Shown: positions 41,469-51,412, numbered from the stretch's first letter. The stretch: 64,000 nt of DNA from Collinsella aerofaciens (GCF_015670745.1 NZ_JADPCH010000008.1:26351-90350), one strand, 5' to 3'. Numbers and translations are program-made. The notes: generated by a model not told the origin, from the letters alone.

Positions 41469-42608
41469 TTACTCCACATCAAACTCCACGCGATCGAGTT
41501 CGGGCACGTTGAGGTCAATGAGCTTGCGGGCGACGTGACGGTCGTGTGCCCCAAGCGCCTCGCTTGTCGTCACATGGGCGACAATTTCGCGCTCGACGAT
41601 GCCCTCCTCGTCGCCTTCGGTGGTCGAGGTCTCGACGGCAACGGTGTAATCCTTAAAGCCCGGCAGCACCGCGGCGAGCTCGCGCGTGGTTTCGGTGACG
41701 CCGTAGCCGTCCTGCATGCCGGCCTGCGCCGAGCCAATGGAGCCCGCGGTCATGACGATGCAGGGGATGGTAAAGATCATCGTGCCCACAATGATGCGGC
41801 GGCGCACCTTGCGTGACAGCTCGTTGACCTCGGCGTCTTCCTCAGCGGTCACAATGCCGTCGCCGTTAAGGTCGCGCTTGAGCGGCACGCGCAGAAGAAG
41901 CAGCACGGCTTCGGCCGCGAGTGCGATAAAGATTACGTTGATGCCAAACTCGTAGAGCGCCGAGAGAAACAGCGACCCGCTTGCGATGGCGATGCCGTAG
42001 CCCGCCGCGCACAGGGGCGGCATGAGCGCGGTCGCTACGGCCACGCCGGCGATGAGCGTGGCGGGTTCCTGGTCGCGCGAGTTGCCCAGCCCGCCCGCAA
42101 AGCCGCCCGCGAGCGCGACGGCAAGGTCCCATATGGTGGGTGTCGAGTTGTCGATGATGGCGGCCGTGGTGGTGCCAAGGGGCGAGAGCTTAAAATACAG
42201 CGTGGACGTGACCAGGCAAAAGACCATCTGCAGTGCGAGGCTGGCAATGGCCTCGACGGTGATCTCGCGGTCGAGCGTGGCAATGCCGTATGCCATGGCA
42301 AGAACCGAGCCCATGAGCGGGCAGATGAGCATGGCGCCCACGATGGCGATGTCCGAGTCGATATCGAGGCCGATGCTTGCGATCAGCATGGCGATGATGA
42401 GGATGCACAGGTGAGAGCCGGTCAGGCGTGCCCCGTTTACAAAACGCTTGCGGATCACGTGATAGGGCGCGCGTCCCTCGCGAATGTTGAACGCGCGCTT
42501 TAAAAAGCGACCAGCCTGTTCGGCAGCCTCACTATGGGCAGGGCGGATGCCATGGCGCCGGTGATGGCGTTCACGCAGTCGCTTGAGCTGTTGTCTATCG
42601 AGTTCCAT
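41469..42608 (-). CDS. DUF389-family membrane protein
   Basis: Protein of 379 residues. A charged cytosolic N-terminus (1-75, rich in Arg and His) is followed by about seven membrane segments with the family core IVGAMLICPLMGSVLAMAYG, GNSRDQEPATLIAGVAVATA and LMPPLCAAGYGIAIA. The C-terminal 90 residues are soluble. Members of DUF389 (TIGR00341-like) are widespread, but their transport role, if any, is unknown. ATG 42608 has GAGG about 7 bases upstream; a GTG two codons earlier is less likely. Confidence 0.87.
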   Translation of the reverse strand: MELDRQQLKRLRERHHRRHGIRPAHSEAAEQAGRFLKRAFNIREGRAPYHVIRKRFVNGARLTGSHLCILIIAMLIASIGLDIDSDIAIVGAMLICPLMGSVLAMAYGIATLDREITVEAIASLALQMVFCLVTSTLYFKLSPLGTTTAAIIDNSTPTIWDLAVALAGGFAGGLGNSRDQEPATLIAGVAVATALMPPLCAAGYGIAIASGSLFLSALYEFGINVIFIALAAEAVLLLLRVPLKRDLNGDGIVTAEEDAEVNELSRKVRRRIIVGTMIFTIPCIVMTAGSIGSAQAGMQDGYGVTETTRELAAVLPGFKDYTVAVETSTTEGDEEGIVEREIVAHVTTSEALGAHDRHVARKLIDLNVPELDRVEFDVE

Positions 42609-42916
42609 GTTCACCTCGTTCTGACACGGGCCCGCATATCTCGCCCGTCGCCCATACTCTACACCGCGGCGGGCGGGGTGCCTGCTCGATGCGGAATCCG
42701 ATAGGGCGGATGACGCGGGAGCAAATGCAAATCATAGGCTCAATTCGATCCTGCAAGAATACGATGCACCAGTTCCTACATATGTGACGAAATTGTGAAG
42801 CACGAGAGCGCGAATTTCAAAAAATTCGCTGGTGACCAATGTTGCGCAACAGAATTCAAAAATCGACAGCTACCGTTTGATACGTATGGATACATCCGTG
42901 TCAAAGGGAGAAAGCC
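42609..42916 (+). other. Gene-free region before the surface-protein gene
   Basis: These 308 bases hold the promoters of two divergent genes. The only structure seen is a hairpin GCGAATTT (42810-42817) with AAATTCGC (42822-42829), about 90 bases before the surface-protein start. It may regulate that gene. No convincing -35/-10 pair could be fixed by eye. Confidence 0.4.
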
Positions 42917-45900
42917 ATGGCAAACTACAGTCCACAACACTTTGAGCCTCGGGCCAAGGCCGTCAACGTCAAGGGCGTTGCCAACCGCGCCGTCGCAACC
43001 GTTTTGACGGCGGGCCTCATCGCTCAGCCGCTCATGTCGCCGCTGGCGGCAATCGCCGCACCGTCAACCGGTAACGGCGATTCTGTTCAGGGGGGGGGGT
43101 AGTTCTGTAGAGAATACCGTTGCCGCCGGTAACCAAGCGGTCGTAAAGACGGCTGCCCAGCTGGCCGAGGAGTCGGCAAAGCAGCTCAAGGACGCTCGGG
43201 CCGCCTACGATGCCGCCCAGAAGAAGGCCGACGCGGCGGGCCAGTCTCAAAAGCAGGCACAGCAGCAAAAGAATCAGGCCTCGCAGGCCGTGACCGATAA
43301 CGCCGCCGAGCAGAACGAGGCCGAGGTAGCCGCGCTTCAGGAGAAGATCGACGAGCTTAAGGCAGCCGTCGAAAAGACCGAGCAGCAGCAGAAGAAGCTG
43401 GGCGACCTGAACGATCAGCTCGAACAGGCCAACAAGAGTGTCGAGGATAAGACCCAGGCGCTCAAGGACGCCAAGGCAAAGCAGGATGAGGCCAAGAAGG
43501 CCCTCGATGATGCCCAGGCCAAGCTCGAGGCCATGGGTATGGACGAGTACGAGGCCGCCAAGAAGGCCGTCGAGGACGCGCAGGCAAAGCTCGATGACGC
43601 CAATAAGGCCGTTACTACTGCACAGGACAATCTGGACCAGGCCAAGGCTGCCGAGGCCAGCGCCCAGCAGGAAAAGCAGAATACCGAGGCAGCTTTGACG
43701 ACTGCCCAGGCCAAGAAGCAGGAGACTGCCGCTGCTCTCGCAGTCGCAACCACCGCGCGTGATAACGCCCAGCAGAAGTTCAACCAGGCGCAGGCCGCGC
43801 TCGATGCTGCCGTCTCGGGTACGGGTGTTGACCTGAGTGCGCTTGAGGCCGCCAAGATCGCTGCTGCTGGTGAGCTCAAGACCGCGCAGGCGGAGCTCAA
43901 TGCCGCGACGGATGCCGACGCCACCGCACAGACAAATCTGCAGGCCGCCCAGGCTGCCGTCGCTGCCGCGCAGGAGAAGGCCAACGCCGCCAACGCTGCT
44001 GTGGCATCTGCCCAGTCTGCATACGATGCGGCAAACAAGGAGTACAAGGACGCGGCCAGTAAGCGTGACGCCGCGAAGACGGCATACGAGCAGGCCCAGC
44101 AGACCGAGGCCGACAAGAAGGCTGAGTACGATAAGCTTGTCGAAGTTCGCAAGCAGAAGCGCAGCGAGTGGGAGGCAGCCTGCGCCGCTTCGAACGCCGC
44201 GGAAAAGGCTTATGACGCTGCTAATGCCCAGGTTGAGGCTCTTGAGCAGCAGATTGCAGACCTAAAGTCCAACATGACCGTTGACCAGGAAGTCATCAAT
44301 AAGGGCATGCTCGGCTTTATGGCCTACATCAGCAACAGCAGCGATTTCACCGCCCAGCAGAAGTCAAATGCAAGTACCGCCGCGTCGATGCTCATGGGGA
44401 CGACAGAGAAACAGGACTGGTATGACAAGTACGTCGATCAGGACATGTCTCGCGACACCAATCCGCTCTCCTTGGAGCAGATGCGTAACGCCCTGACCTA
44501 CCTCGATACCCAGAACAACCTCCGCAAGGCGAACGGCCAGTCTGAGCTTAGCGTCAGCCTCCGCATGACTGCGGCAGCCGCCCTCAATACATCATATTCA
44601 TCGAACATCTGGGGACACTCGAACTGCTATTTCGATCAAGGTGAGAATCTTGCAGGCGGCGGCGGGGCATACACCGGAGGCGAGACCGAGGATACCCTCG
44701 GCTGGCCATATACCGGTCTCTACACCCAGGAGAAAAAGGCGTTCGATAAGTACGTCGGGCAGTATGGTGACGCACTTGGAAGCCATCGATATGATTCCTA
44801 CTATATCTACCAGCACTACAACAGCATCTACCATGAGTGCGGGCACTATCTAAACATCATCGATGCCGGCGCGAAGGCTATCGGCATCGCGACCGGTAGC
44901 GGTAAGAATACCGATTCCGAGGTAACCGTTTTCGACTATAGCGGGAGCACGGGGCAGAAGGATTTCACTGTCTCCGAGTTCAAGAAGCTCGTGAACGACT
45001 ACATCGACTCTGCCTATAACGCTGGCGGCACGCAGGCGCAGAAGGCGCAGCTCAAGGAGCTTCAGGGCAAGCTCGCCGAGGCGCAGAAGAACTTTGGAAC
45101 TACTAGGGAAGCTTACTTCGCAGCTGTAAACGGGCAGGATGCCGCCCAGGACGCTTTCACCGCAGCCGATGTGAACATGAACACCGCCAAGGGTGAGTAC
45201 GAGAAGGCTAAGTCCGGTACCGCCGCCGCGAAGACGGCATGCGACGCCGCGAAGGACGCACTCGGCGGAATCGACATCGAGTCCCTCAAGCAGAACCTCG
45301 ATGCCGCCAAGGCCGAGGCCGCTACTGCCCAGGCGGCTCTCGATAAGGCAAACGCCACGCTTGCTGACAGCAAGACGAAGGCAGCCGAGGCCGCTGCTCA
45401 CAAGGCGAAGGTTCACAGCGCCCGCGATGCCGCCAAGGCAAAGTCCGAACAGGCCAATGAGGCGTATGACAACGCCACGGTTTCGGTCAAGGACCTTGCT
45501 GCCAAGCGCGATGCCGCCCAAGCGGGCCTTGCGAATAAGCAGGGCTCGCTTGACGAGGCAAAGAAGGCCGACGATGCCGCCCAGGCTGGTGTAGACAAGG
45601 CCCAGGCCGCAGATGTCCAGGCCGCGACTGCTCTTTTGGACGCCAAGCAGGCGGTTGCCGCCAAGGCGCAGGCCCTGTCCGACGCACAGGAGAAGGTCAA
45701 GGCCGCCGAGGGCGAGCTTGCCACCGCAAACAAGGCCTTCGAGCGCTTCGCCGGCGCCCAGAAGGCGGTCGACGACGCCAAGGCCGCCTATGACGCCGCC
45801 GTCGCCGGTGTCGCCGATGCCCAGAAGCAGCTCGAGGCCGCCAACGAAGCCGTCGTCGATGCGAACCTCGATATCTTCAAGGCCAAGGCAGAGCTTGCCA

Positions 45901-46373
45901 ACGACGAGGCACTCAAGGCCGATCTTGAGGCTGTCGATCACAAGGCATCCCTTGCCGCGGGCACGACGGGCAACGAGAAGCTGGTCAAGCTGAACGCTGC
46001 CTACGCTCGCTATAAGGCTGCCGTCGATGCCGCCGCTGGTCTCAAGGCTGCTTTGAGCGATGCCGATGCCAAGCTGTCCGATGCCAACGACGCCTATGCC
46101 GCCGCGCTTGCCGAGCTTGGCGATGCCAAGGATGCCCTGGCTGCCGCGCAGGCCGAGTACGACAAGTATCATCCCAAGGCCGAGCCGCAGGCCAAGGCTC
46201 AGGTTGCGCAGGCTGCTGCAAAGGCTCCTGTCGCCAAGAAGAAGGCCACGTCGGCCGCGCTCGCCCAGACTGGCGATGACTCCGCTCTTGCGGGCGAGGT
46301 GTTCGTCATCGGCGGTATCACCCTCGTGGCCGCTGGTGTGATGCTGAGCGATCGTCGTCGCAAGCAGATGTAG
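42917..46373 (+). CDS. Sortase-anchored coiled-coil/CAP surface protein, frame broken at G10 (phase-variable candidate)
   Basis: With nine instead of ten G at 43090-43099 this is one open frame of 1151 residues; as printed it stops after 61 residues. AAGGGAG precedes the ATG. Residues 1-50 are a signal peptide (VANRAVATVLTAGLIAQPLM, cleavage near AIAA). A long Ala/Lys/Glu/Gln coiled coil (about 65-455) is followed by a CAP/SCP-like domain (about 470-690; GHSNCYFDQGENLAGGG, HECGHYLNIIDAG). A second coiled coil runs to about 1095. The end is LAQTG, a membrane helix and RRRKQM, a cell-wall sorting signal. It resembles SEC10/PgrA-type surface-exclusion proteins or adhesins. Likely host or cell contact; function inferred. 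Confidence 0.85.
43090..43099 (+). repeat. Homopolymeric G10 tract in coding sequence
   Basis: Ten consecutive G lie at codons 59-61 of the surface-protein gene, right after the signal peptide. Slipped-strand mispairing at such tracts is a known phase-variation mechanism. In the present length translation ends at TAG 43100-43102; nine G restores Gly-Gly-Gly-Ser-Ser and the long frame. Confidence 0.9.
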
Positions 46374-46440
46374 CGTTTCGAGCGTAGTTTCTGCAACGAA
46401 CTTCGGTTCATAGCAGGAGCGCTTCGATGGCTTAACCGAT

Positions 46441-46477
46441 AAGGCCGGCGCGCTGTCATACGCAGCGCGCTGGCCTT
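46441..46477 (+). terminator. Terminator of the surface-protein gene
   Basis: AAGGCC-GCGCGCTG pairs with CAGCGCGC-GGCCTT around TCATACG, and TCTTTG follows. Strong GC-rich hairpin. Confidence 0.82.
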
Positions 46478-46498
46478 TCTTTGTTTCGATATCAAAAA

Positions 46499-46533
46499 GC
46501 CCGGTCGGTAGCCGCGAAAGCTACCGACCGGGC
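46499..46533 (-). terminator. Terminator of the OPT transporter gene
   Basis: GCCCGGTCGGTAGC (46499-46512) and GCTACCGACCGGGC (46520-46533) are 14-bp perfect arms. On the minus strand TTTTTGAT follows the stem, so it ends the OPT transcript. Confidence 0.85.
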
Positions 46534-46574
46534 AAATCGTAGGCAATATGGTTGCTGTCGAGCAGCTGCTCGAC

Positions 46575-48278
46575 TTAGCCCAGCAGGCTCAGACCCACGG
46601 AGACAAACGCCAGGATAACGCCGACGATGGACTCGCCGCCGAGCAGGCCGCTGGCGACAACCAGGCCCTGCTCCTGGAAGGCGGCATCCTTGGCGGCCTT
46701 CTCCTCGTCCGAAAGACCGGCCTCGGCGTCGCGGTGTGCGGCCCACTTGTCGTAGGCGAGCTTGACGCAGGAGCCCAAGAAGGCCGTGAGAGACATGTAG
46801 AACGGCAGATACACGCCCAGACCGATCATCATGGCCGGAATCCCGAGCCAGTACATGACGATGCCGGCGATAAAGCCGCCTGCGAACCACGGCACGCTCG
46901 GGATGCCCGAGACCATGGTGGCGACCACGCTTGCCTGCGCGGCAACGAAGCTCTTGTCGGGGCCGAAGGCGTCCGGACCATAGGCGGTGACGAGCGCGAC
47001 CATGACGGCGGCGGCGACCAGGGCGCCCACGATGCCGCCGATGGCCTGGCCAACCCACTGTGCGCGCGGGTTGGTGCCCAGCACGGCGCCGGCCTTAAAG
47101 TCGTTCATGACGTCGCCCGCAAGGCCGCACGCCACGGCCACGATGCCGGCGATAAAGAACAGCTTGACCTGCGCGAGCTGCGCGAAGGCAGCCACGATGA
47201 GCATGACGATGAGGCCAAAGATCTCCATGGGGTCGATGCCCGTCTGGCCGCAGCTCTGTGCGCTCATGATGGTGGTGACAAAGGTGAACAGCGTGACGAT
47301 GACGGCTGGGACGGGACCGAGGTCGAGCGCGATGGCAACGATCACAGCGATGGCTGCGGTGCCCAGGCCGATGATGCCGGCGTCGAGCTTAAGCGAGCCC
47401 GAGATAAGCGACTGCTCGTCGGTGTCGGTGGAGCTGTCGGCGGCGAGGCCACGGACGATACCGGCGACCTGCGGCAGGATGTCCTTAAGGACGACGGCGA
47501 CGCCAAAGCCCATCATAAGACCCATACCGAGGGATTTGACGATACCCTGCGCGGTCACAATATCGAACAGGCCAGCAGCGGTGCCGCCAACGATGATGCC
47601 AAAGTTGCCCAGCAGCGCGCCGGCAAACCAGAAGGCGACGGGGGCGAAGCCCACGAGGAAGCCGATGGATAGCAGCATGGGCGAGTTGTAGATGGCAAAG
47701 GTCACGCCGGGGATATTGAGCGTGCACAGCATACTGGGCACCACGCCCAGGGCGTCGCGCAGCACGCTGTAGATGCCTGCGATGGCCATGGAGCCAAAGA
47801 GCTGCTTACCGGTCTTGCCGCCGGCCTCGGTAGCACGTAGGGTCTGAGCTGCGGCGTTGCCGGTGGGGAACTCCAGCGCGGCGTCCACGATAAAGTGACG
47901 GTGGATGAGCGCTGTCGCTAGAAGGCCCAAGATGGTGCCGGCGAGCGCCACGATAAACATGTCGAGCCAGCTGATCTGGTCGGCATAGCCCAACATCCAG
48001 GCGCCCGGGATGGTAAACGCCAGGCCGCCGGCGACCATGGCGCCCGCAGACATGATGGTGTGGGTGACGTTGGCCTCGTTGAGGCTGGCGTTGCCCATGA
48101 GCTTCAGGAAGAACAGCGAAATGACGGCAGCGAAAATGATCGGCCAGGGGAGGGCGCCCATCTTGAGGGCGGTATAGGCCGAGCTTGCCGTGATGATCAC
48201 GCAGCCAAGGACGCCGATGACGACGCCGCGCAGCGTGAGTTGACCGCGCATCGAGGTGCGGTTCGAGGGATTGCTCAT
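46575..48278 (-). CDS. OPT-family oligopeptide transporter
   Basis: Integral membrane protein of 567 residues with 14 or more predicted helices. Family segments are LRGVVIGVLGCVIITASSAY, TALKMGALPWPIIFAAVIS, NEANVTHTIMSAGAMVAGG and, further on, LEFPTGNAAAQTLRATEAGG. Bacterial OPT proteins import oligopeptides or metal chelates by proton symport. Monocistronic. The leader between a TATACT -10 (near 48391) and the ATG is about 100 bases and GC-rich with local hairpins; no known riboswitch was recognised in it. Confidence 0.9.
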   Translation of the reverse strand: MSNPSNRTSMRGQLTLRGVVIGVLGCVIITASSAYTALKMGALPWPIIFAAVISLFFLKLMGNASLNEANVTHTIMSAGAMVAGGLAFTIPGAWMLGYADQISWLDMFIVALAGTILGLLATALIHRHFIVDAALEFPTGNAAAQTLRATEAGGKTGKQLFGSMAIAGIYSVLRDALGVVPSMLCTLNIPGVTFAIYNSPMLLSIGFLVGFAPVAFWFAGALLGNFGIIVGGTAAGLFDIVTAQGIVKSLGMGLMMGFGVAVVLKDILPQVAGIVRGLAADSSTDTDEQSLISGSLKLDAGIIGLGTAAIAVIVAIALDLGPVPAVIVTLFTFVTTIMSAQSCGQTGIDPMEIFGLIVMLIVAAFAQLAQVKLFFIAGIVAVACGLAGDVMNDFKAGAVLGTNPRAQWVGQAIGGIVGALVAAAVMVALVTAYGPDAFGPDKSFVAAQASVVATMVSGIPSVPWFAGGFIAGIVMYWLGIPAMMIGLGVYLPFYMSLTAFLGSCVKLAYDKWAAHRDAEAGLSDEEKAAKDAAFQEQGLVVASGLLGGESIVGVILAFVSVGLSLLG

Positions 48279-48409
48279 ATAGAACTCCTTTGCGTATATC
48301 CGCTTCCCCCGGGAGCGCCGCTACGGATACGGCGCGGGAAGTCGGGTTACCAAGGGCCGCCGCGTGAGCTCGCGAACGACCGCGCACCAGTATAGCGGCA
48401 CGGCAGCTC

Positions 48410-48528
48410 ATTTGGGACGGGGCTTTTTAGCTACCCCGAGCGAAGCCGAAGGATGATTATTCTGGGACGGGGATTTAAAAATCATTGTGTACCTAATGAT
48501 TTTTAAATCCCCGTCCCAGAATAATCAT
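48410..48528. repeat. GGGACGGGG palindrome: 34-bp perfect arms plus a solo arm
   Basis: The arms 48453-48486 and 48495-48528 are perfectly complementary over 34 bp with an 8-nt loop (GTGTACCT); they contain CTGGGACGGGGATTT. Just upstream, ATTTGGGACGGGGCT (48410-48424) is a single arm of a related element whose inverted copy lies at 50066-50080. The structure lies between the divergent OPT and coaX promoters. Confidence 0.92.
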
Positions 48529-48566
48529 CGGGATATACTGCTGGGCAGACGAAAGGAGTGCCGACG

Positions 48567-49418
48567 ATGCTTAATGGGTGCACATATATATTGACGGTCG
48601 ACGTGGGCAACACGTTCATTCGCTTTGGCCTGTTTGCCGAGGATTCGGCCGCGGCACAGGAATGCCCGCTTGCGACGTGCGAGATCACCACGCCGTCGAG
48701 CATCACAGCAGACGAGGCACGCATGCGTCTCGTGCAGGTCATGGCCGCACTGGCGGCCGATGCGGGCATGCCGGGTGCGCTTGTGCCCGCGGCTGCTGTG
48801 CTGAGCTGCGTGGTCCCGGCGCTCGAGCGCCCGTGGAAGGCGGCACTTTCCCGTACCTGCACGGGGCGCGTGCTCACGGTGGGGCCGGGCCTCAAGACCG
48901 GCATACCCGTGCACTACGATGACCCGGCCGAGATCGGTCCCGACCGCATCGCCGACGCCGTGGCGGCCCGCGCCGTCTACGGCTCGCCGTGCATCGTGAT
49001 CGACCTGGGCACGACGACCAATATCGAGGTCATCGACGCGCACGGTACCTTTGTCGGCGGCGTTATCGCGCCAGGCCTGGCCCTCGGCGCCCGTTCGCTT
49101 TCGGCGGCAGCAGCGCGCCTGCCGCAGGTTGAGCCCTCGGCGCCGACACACGTCATCGGCCGCAACACGCGTGAGGCCATGCGCTCGGGCGTGGTTCTGG
49201 GCGAGGTGGCCCGCATCGACGGCATGCTCGACATGGTGCTTGCCGAGATGCGCGCGACCAAGGCCGCGGGGGAGGGCGATGTGCCCATCGTCATTACCGG
49301 CGACGATGCCGAGGCGCTTGCGGCGCTGGTCGGCCATAGCCTGACGGTCGACGATGCGCTGACGCTGCGGGGTCTCGCCGAGCTCTACCACATCAACCAA
49401 AAGCCTCGCCGCGCGTAG
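48567..49418 (+). CDS. coaX: Type III pantothenate kinase
   Basis: First enzyme of coenzyme A synthesis; 283 residues, slightly longer than usual (about 255). Family motifs are LTVDVGNTFIRFGLF (phosphate 1), YDDPAEIGPDRIADAVAA (PANTO), VIDLGTTTNIEVID (phosphate 2) and GGVIAPGLALGARSL. The enzyme is not inhibited by CoA in known members. AAAGGAG lies 8 bases before ATG 48567; a GTG at 48558 overlaps that site and is rejected. Spacing to the dCMP deaminase gene (83 bases) allows cotranscription. Confidence 0.93.
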   Translation: MLNGCTYILTVDVGNTFIRFGLFAEDSAAAQECPLATCEITTPSSITADEARMRLVQVMAALAADAGMPGALVPAAAVLSCVVPALERPWKAALSRTCTGRVLTVGPGLKTGIPVHYDDPAEIGPDRIADAVAARAVYGSPCIVIDLGTTTNIEVIDAHGTFVGGVIAPGLALGARSLSAAAARLPQVEPSAPTHVIGRNTREAMRSGVVLGEVARIDGMLDMVLAEMRATKAAGEGDVPIVITGDDAEALAALVGHSLTVDDALTLRGLAELYHINQKPRRA

Positions 49419-49501
49419 CGATGGGGGCAATGGGACAAAAACGTCTCCACCTTCCACCTGCTACAATGGGTCAAACTATTGCGATTTCGGAGGTGTCTGG
49501 C

Positions 49502-50026
49502 ATGTCGGACGATCTTCATCAAACTGCGTCGGGCAAGCGCCGCGACGTTATTAGCTGGGATGAGTTCTTTATGAGCGTGGCCATTGCCGCGCAGCGCCGC
49601 AGTAAGGACCCTAACACGCAGGTGGGAGCGTGTATCGCCAGCACTAACCACCGCATCCTTTCGGTGGGTTACAACGGTACGCCCTCGGCGCTCAACGATG
49701 ACTTTTTCCCGTGGGGTACGAGCGACGACCCTCTGCAGGACAAGCACAACTACGTGGTCCATGCCGAGGCCAACGCCGTGCTCAACTACCGTGGCTCGCT
49801 CAAGGACCTCGAGGGTTCCACAGTCTACGTCACGCTATTCCCGTGCCACGACTGTGCCAAGATCCTGGCGCAGGTAGGTGTAGGCGAGGTCGTCTACCTG
49901 GACAATAAGTATGCCGATACCGATGACGGCCGTATCAGCCGCCGCATTCTCGACTCCTGCGGCATCAGCTACCGCCAGGTCATCGTCGATGTTCAGATTG
50001 GTACCGGGGGACAAGCTCAGCAGTAA
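49502..50026 (+). CDS. dCMP deaminase (ComEB-like cytidine deaminase)
   Basis: Zinc enzyme of 174 residues that converts dCMP to dUMP for dTMP synthesis. The zinc and catalytic motif is HAEANAVLN, with PCHDCAKIL supplying two Cys. ISWDEFFMSVAIAAQRRSKD, PNTQVGACIAS and VGYNGTP are typical of the bacterial deoxycytidylate deaminase family. ATG 49502 follows GGAGGTG. The C-terminal 15 residues are a low-complexity tail. Confidence 0.9.
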   Translation: MSDDLHQTASGKRRDVISWDEFFMSVAIAAQRRSKDPNTQVGACIASTNHRILSVGYNGTPSALNDDFFPWGTSDDPLQDKHNYVVHAEANAVLNYRGSLKDLEGSTVYVTLFPCHDCAKILAQVGVGEVVYLDNKYADTDDGRISRRILDSCGISYRQVIVDVQIGTGGQAQQ

Positions 50027-50065
50027 TATGCGTTGTCGCTATCTGGCGACGAACGCAGCTCAAAG

Positions 50066-50080
50066 AGCCCCGTCCCAAAT
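50066..50080. repeat. Solo arm of the GGGACGGGG element
   Basis: AGCCCCGTCCCAAAT is the exact reverse complement of 48410-48424, so the pair flanks coaX and the dCMP deaminase gene at a distance of about 1.6 kb. Its own partner arm is missing locally. Confidence 0.7.
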
Positions 50081-50197
50081 TGACTACTCGTGAAAGTCGC
50101 GTCTGCGCGCATGGACGGCTCGTGAGCGGGTACATGGCTGTAGTAACATAGCTTCTGTCCGCGGGCGTGCCCGCGTTATTGTGAGAAAGGAGCCCCT

Positions 50198-50476
50198 GTG
50201 GCTGTTAACGAAGAGCTGCTTAAGAAGGTTCTTGAAGAGATTCGCCCCAACCTGCAGGCCGACGGCGGCGATATGGAGTATGTGGGCGTCGACGACGAGG
50301 GCGTCGTTAAGCTGGAACTGCAGGGCGCTTGCGCCGGCTGTCCCATGAGCTCGCTGACCCTTTCCATGGGTATCGAGCGCATCCTGAAGGAGCACGTGCC
50401 CGGCGTTACCCGCGTCGAGCAGGTCAATGCTTCCGGCGAGGCCGAGGACCTGTACGACGAGTACGCGCCGTTCTAA
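50198..50476 (+). CDS. NifU-like (NFU) iron-sulfur scaffold protein
   Basis: Protein of 92 residues, the stand-alone NifU C-terminal domain. KKVLEEIRPNLQADGGDMEY and the cluster-binding CAGCPMSSLTLSMGIE (CXXC) are visible. It would bind and deliver [4Fe-4S] clusters to target enzymes, such as the radical SAM and BadF/HgdC-type proteins of this organism; partners are inferred. Start GTG 50198 has GAAAGGAG upstream. Confidence 0.9.
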   Translation: MAVNEELLKKVLEEIRPNLQADGGDMEYVGVDDEGVVKLELQGACAGCPMSSLTLSMGIERILKEHVPGVTRVEQVNASGEAEDLYDEYAPF

Positions 50477-50585
50477 GATGCGAAAGCTGCGGACGGTACG
50501 CTCCGCATAGACGTTACGTCCAAATATGCGGCTGCGAGCGCAAGGCCCGCGGCCGCATTTGTATGTAGGGAGCAGGGGGATCGAT

Positions 50586-51407
50586 ATGCTCAACGACCTC
50601 TACCATATGCTTGACCCCGTTGCGATCTCGGCGGGCCCCATCACGATCTACTGGTACGGTCTGGCCTATGTGGTCGGCGCCCTGCTCACGGCGGTCGTTA
50701 TGTACCGCACGCAGCGTCGTTGGGGCTTCGACATCACGATCGATGACCTGACGAGCGTCGTGGTCGGTGCGGTCTTTGGCCTTATTATCGGCGCGCGCCT
50801 GTTTTACGTCGTCTTTTACGGCGATGGCTACTATTGGACTCACCCGCTCGAAATCTTTGCCACCAACGAGGGCGGCATGAGCTTCCACGGCGGTCTGGTG
50901 GGCGGCATCTTGGGCGGCATCATCGTGTGCCGCATGTATAAACTCGACGCCTGGACCATCGCCGACCTTGCCGTGATCGGCGCCCCGCTGGCGCTGTGCC
51001 TGGGACGTTGCGCCAATTTCGTCAACGGCGAGCTGTGGGGCAAACCGACTGATCTGCCTTGGGGTGTGGTCTTTGGCGGCACCGCGGGCGATATGCCGCG
51101 CCATCCCTCCCAGCTCTACGAGGCGTTTCTTGAGGGCGTCGTGCTCTTCTGTATTTTGCAGGTGCTCAGCCGCAAAAAGCCGCTACTGCCCCAGGGCACG
51201 TTTATGGGCGTGTTCGTGATGGGGTACGGCATCGTCCGCTTTCTCGTTGAGTTCGTGCGCGTGCCCGATGCCCAGCTGGGTTATCTGCTGGGCGGTGTCA
51301 TCACCATGGGTCAGCTGCTGAGTTTGCCGCTCGTGATCGCCGGTCTGGCGCTCATCATCTTCGCCCGACACCGCAATCGCCCCCAGCGCGTCTACTTGGA
51401 CGCCTAA
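50586..51407 (+). CDS. lgt: Prolipoprotein diacylglyceryl transferase
   Basis: Membrane enzyme of 273 residues that moves diacylglycerol from phosphatidylglycerol to the lipobox cysteine. Motifs are PITIYWYGLAYVVG, GARLFYVVFYGDGYYW, MSFHGGLVGGILGG, the signature LGRCANFVNGELWGKPT (catalytic Arg region), and HPSQLYEAFLEGVVLF. Seven helices are predicted. ATG 50586 follows AGCAGGGGG. It acts on lipoproteins such as the amino-acid-binding protein at 24278-25273. Confidence 0.94.
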   Translation: MLNDLYHMLDPVAISAGPITIYWYGLAYVVGALLTAVVMYRTQRRWGFDITIDDLTSVVVGAVFGLIIGARLFYVVFYGDGYYWTHPLEIFATNEGGMSFHGGLVGGILGGIIVCRMYKLDAWTIADLAVIGAPLALCLGRCANFVNGELWGKPTDLPWGVVFGGTAGDMPRHPSQLYEAFLEGVVLFCILQVLSRKKPLLPQGTFMGVFVMGYGIVRFLVEFVRVPDAQLGYLLGGVITMGQLLSLPLVIAGLALIIFARHRNRPQRVYLDA

Positions 51408-51412
51408 CCACC

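Noticed and set aside
44850..46172. Minus-strand frame of 440 codons opposite the surface-protein gene
   Set aside because: Low-complexity mirror of the coiled-coil repeats; no ribosome binding site or motif.
43290..46373. Independent gene starting at GTG 43290
   Set aside because: This GTG is an internal valine; the same frame continues upstream to the G10 tract and, with one G less, to a signal peptide and a good ribosome binding site.
46548..47672. Plus-strand frame of 374 codons opposite the OPT gene
   Set aside because: His/Asp/Gly-rich shadow of a membrane protein gene; the minus strand encodes clear OPT motifs.
48279..48400. Known riboswitch in the OPT leader
   Set aside because: The leader is long and GC-rich with local hairpins, but none of the conserved riboswitch cores I know could be matched.
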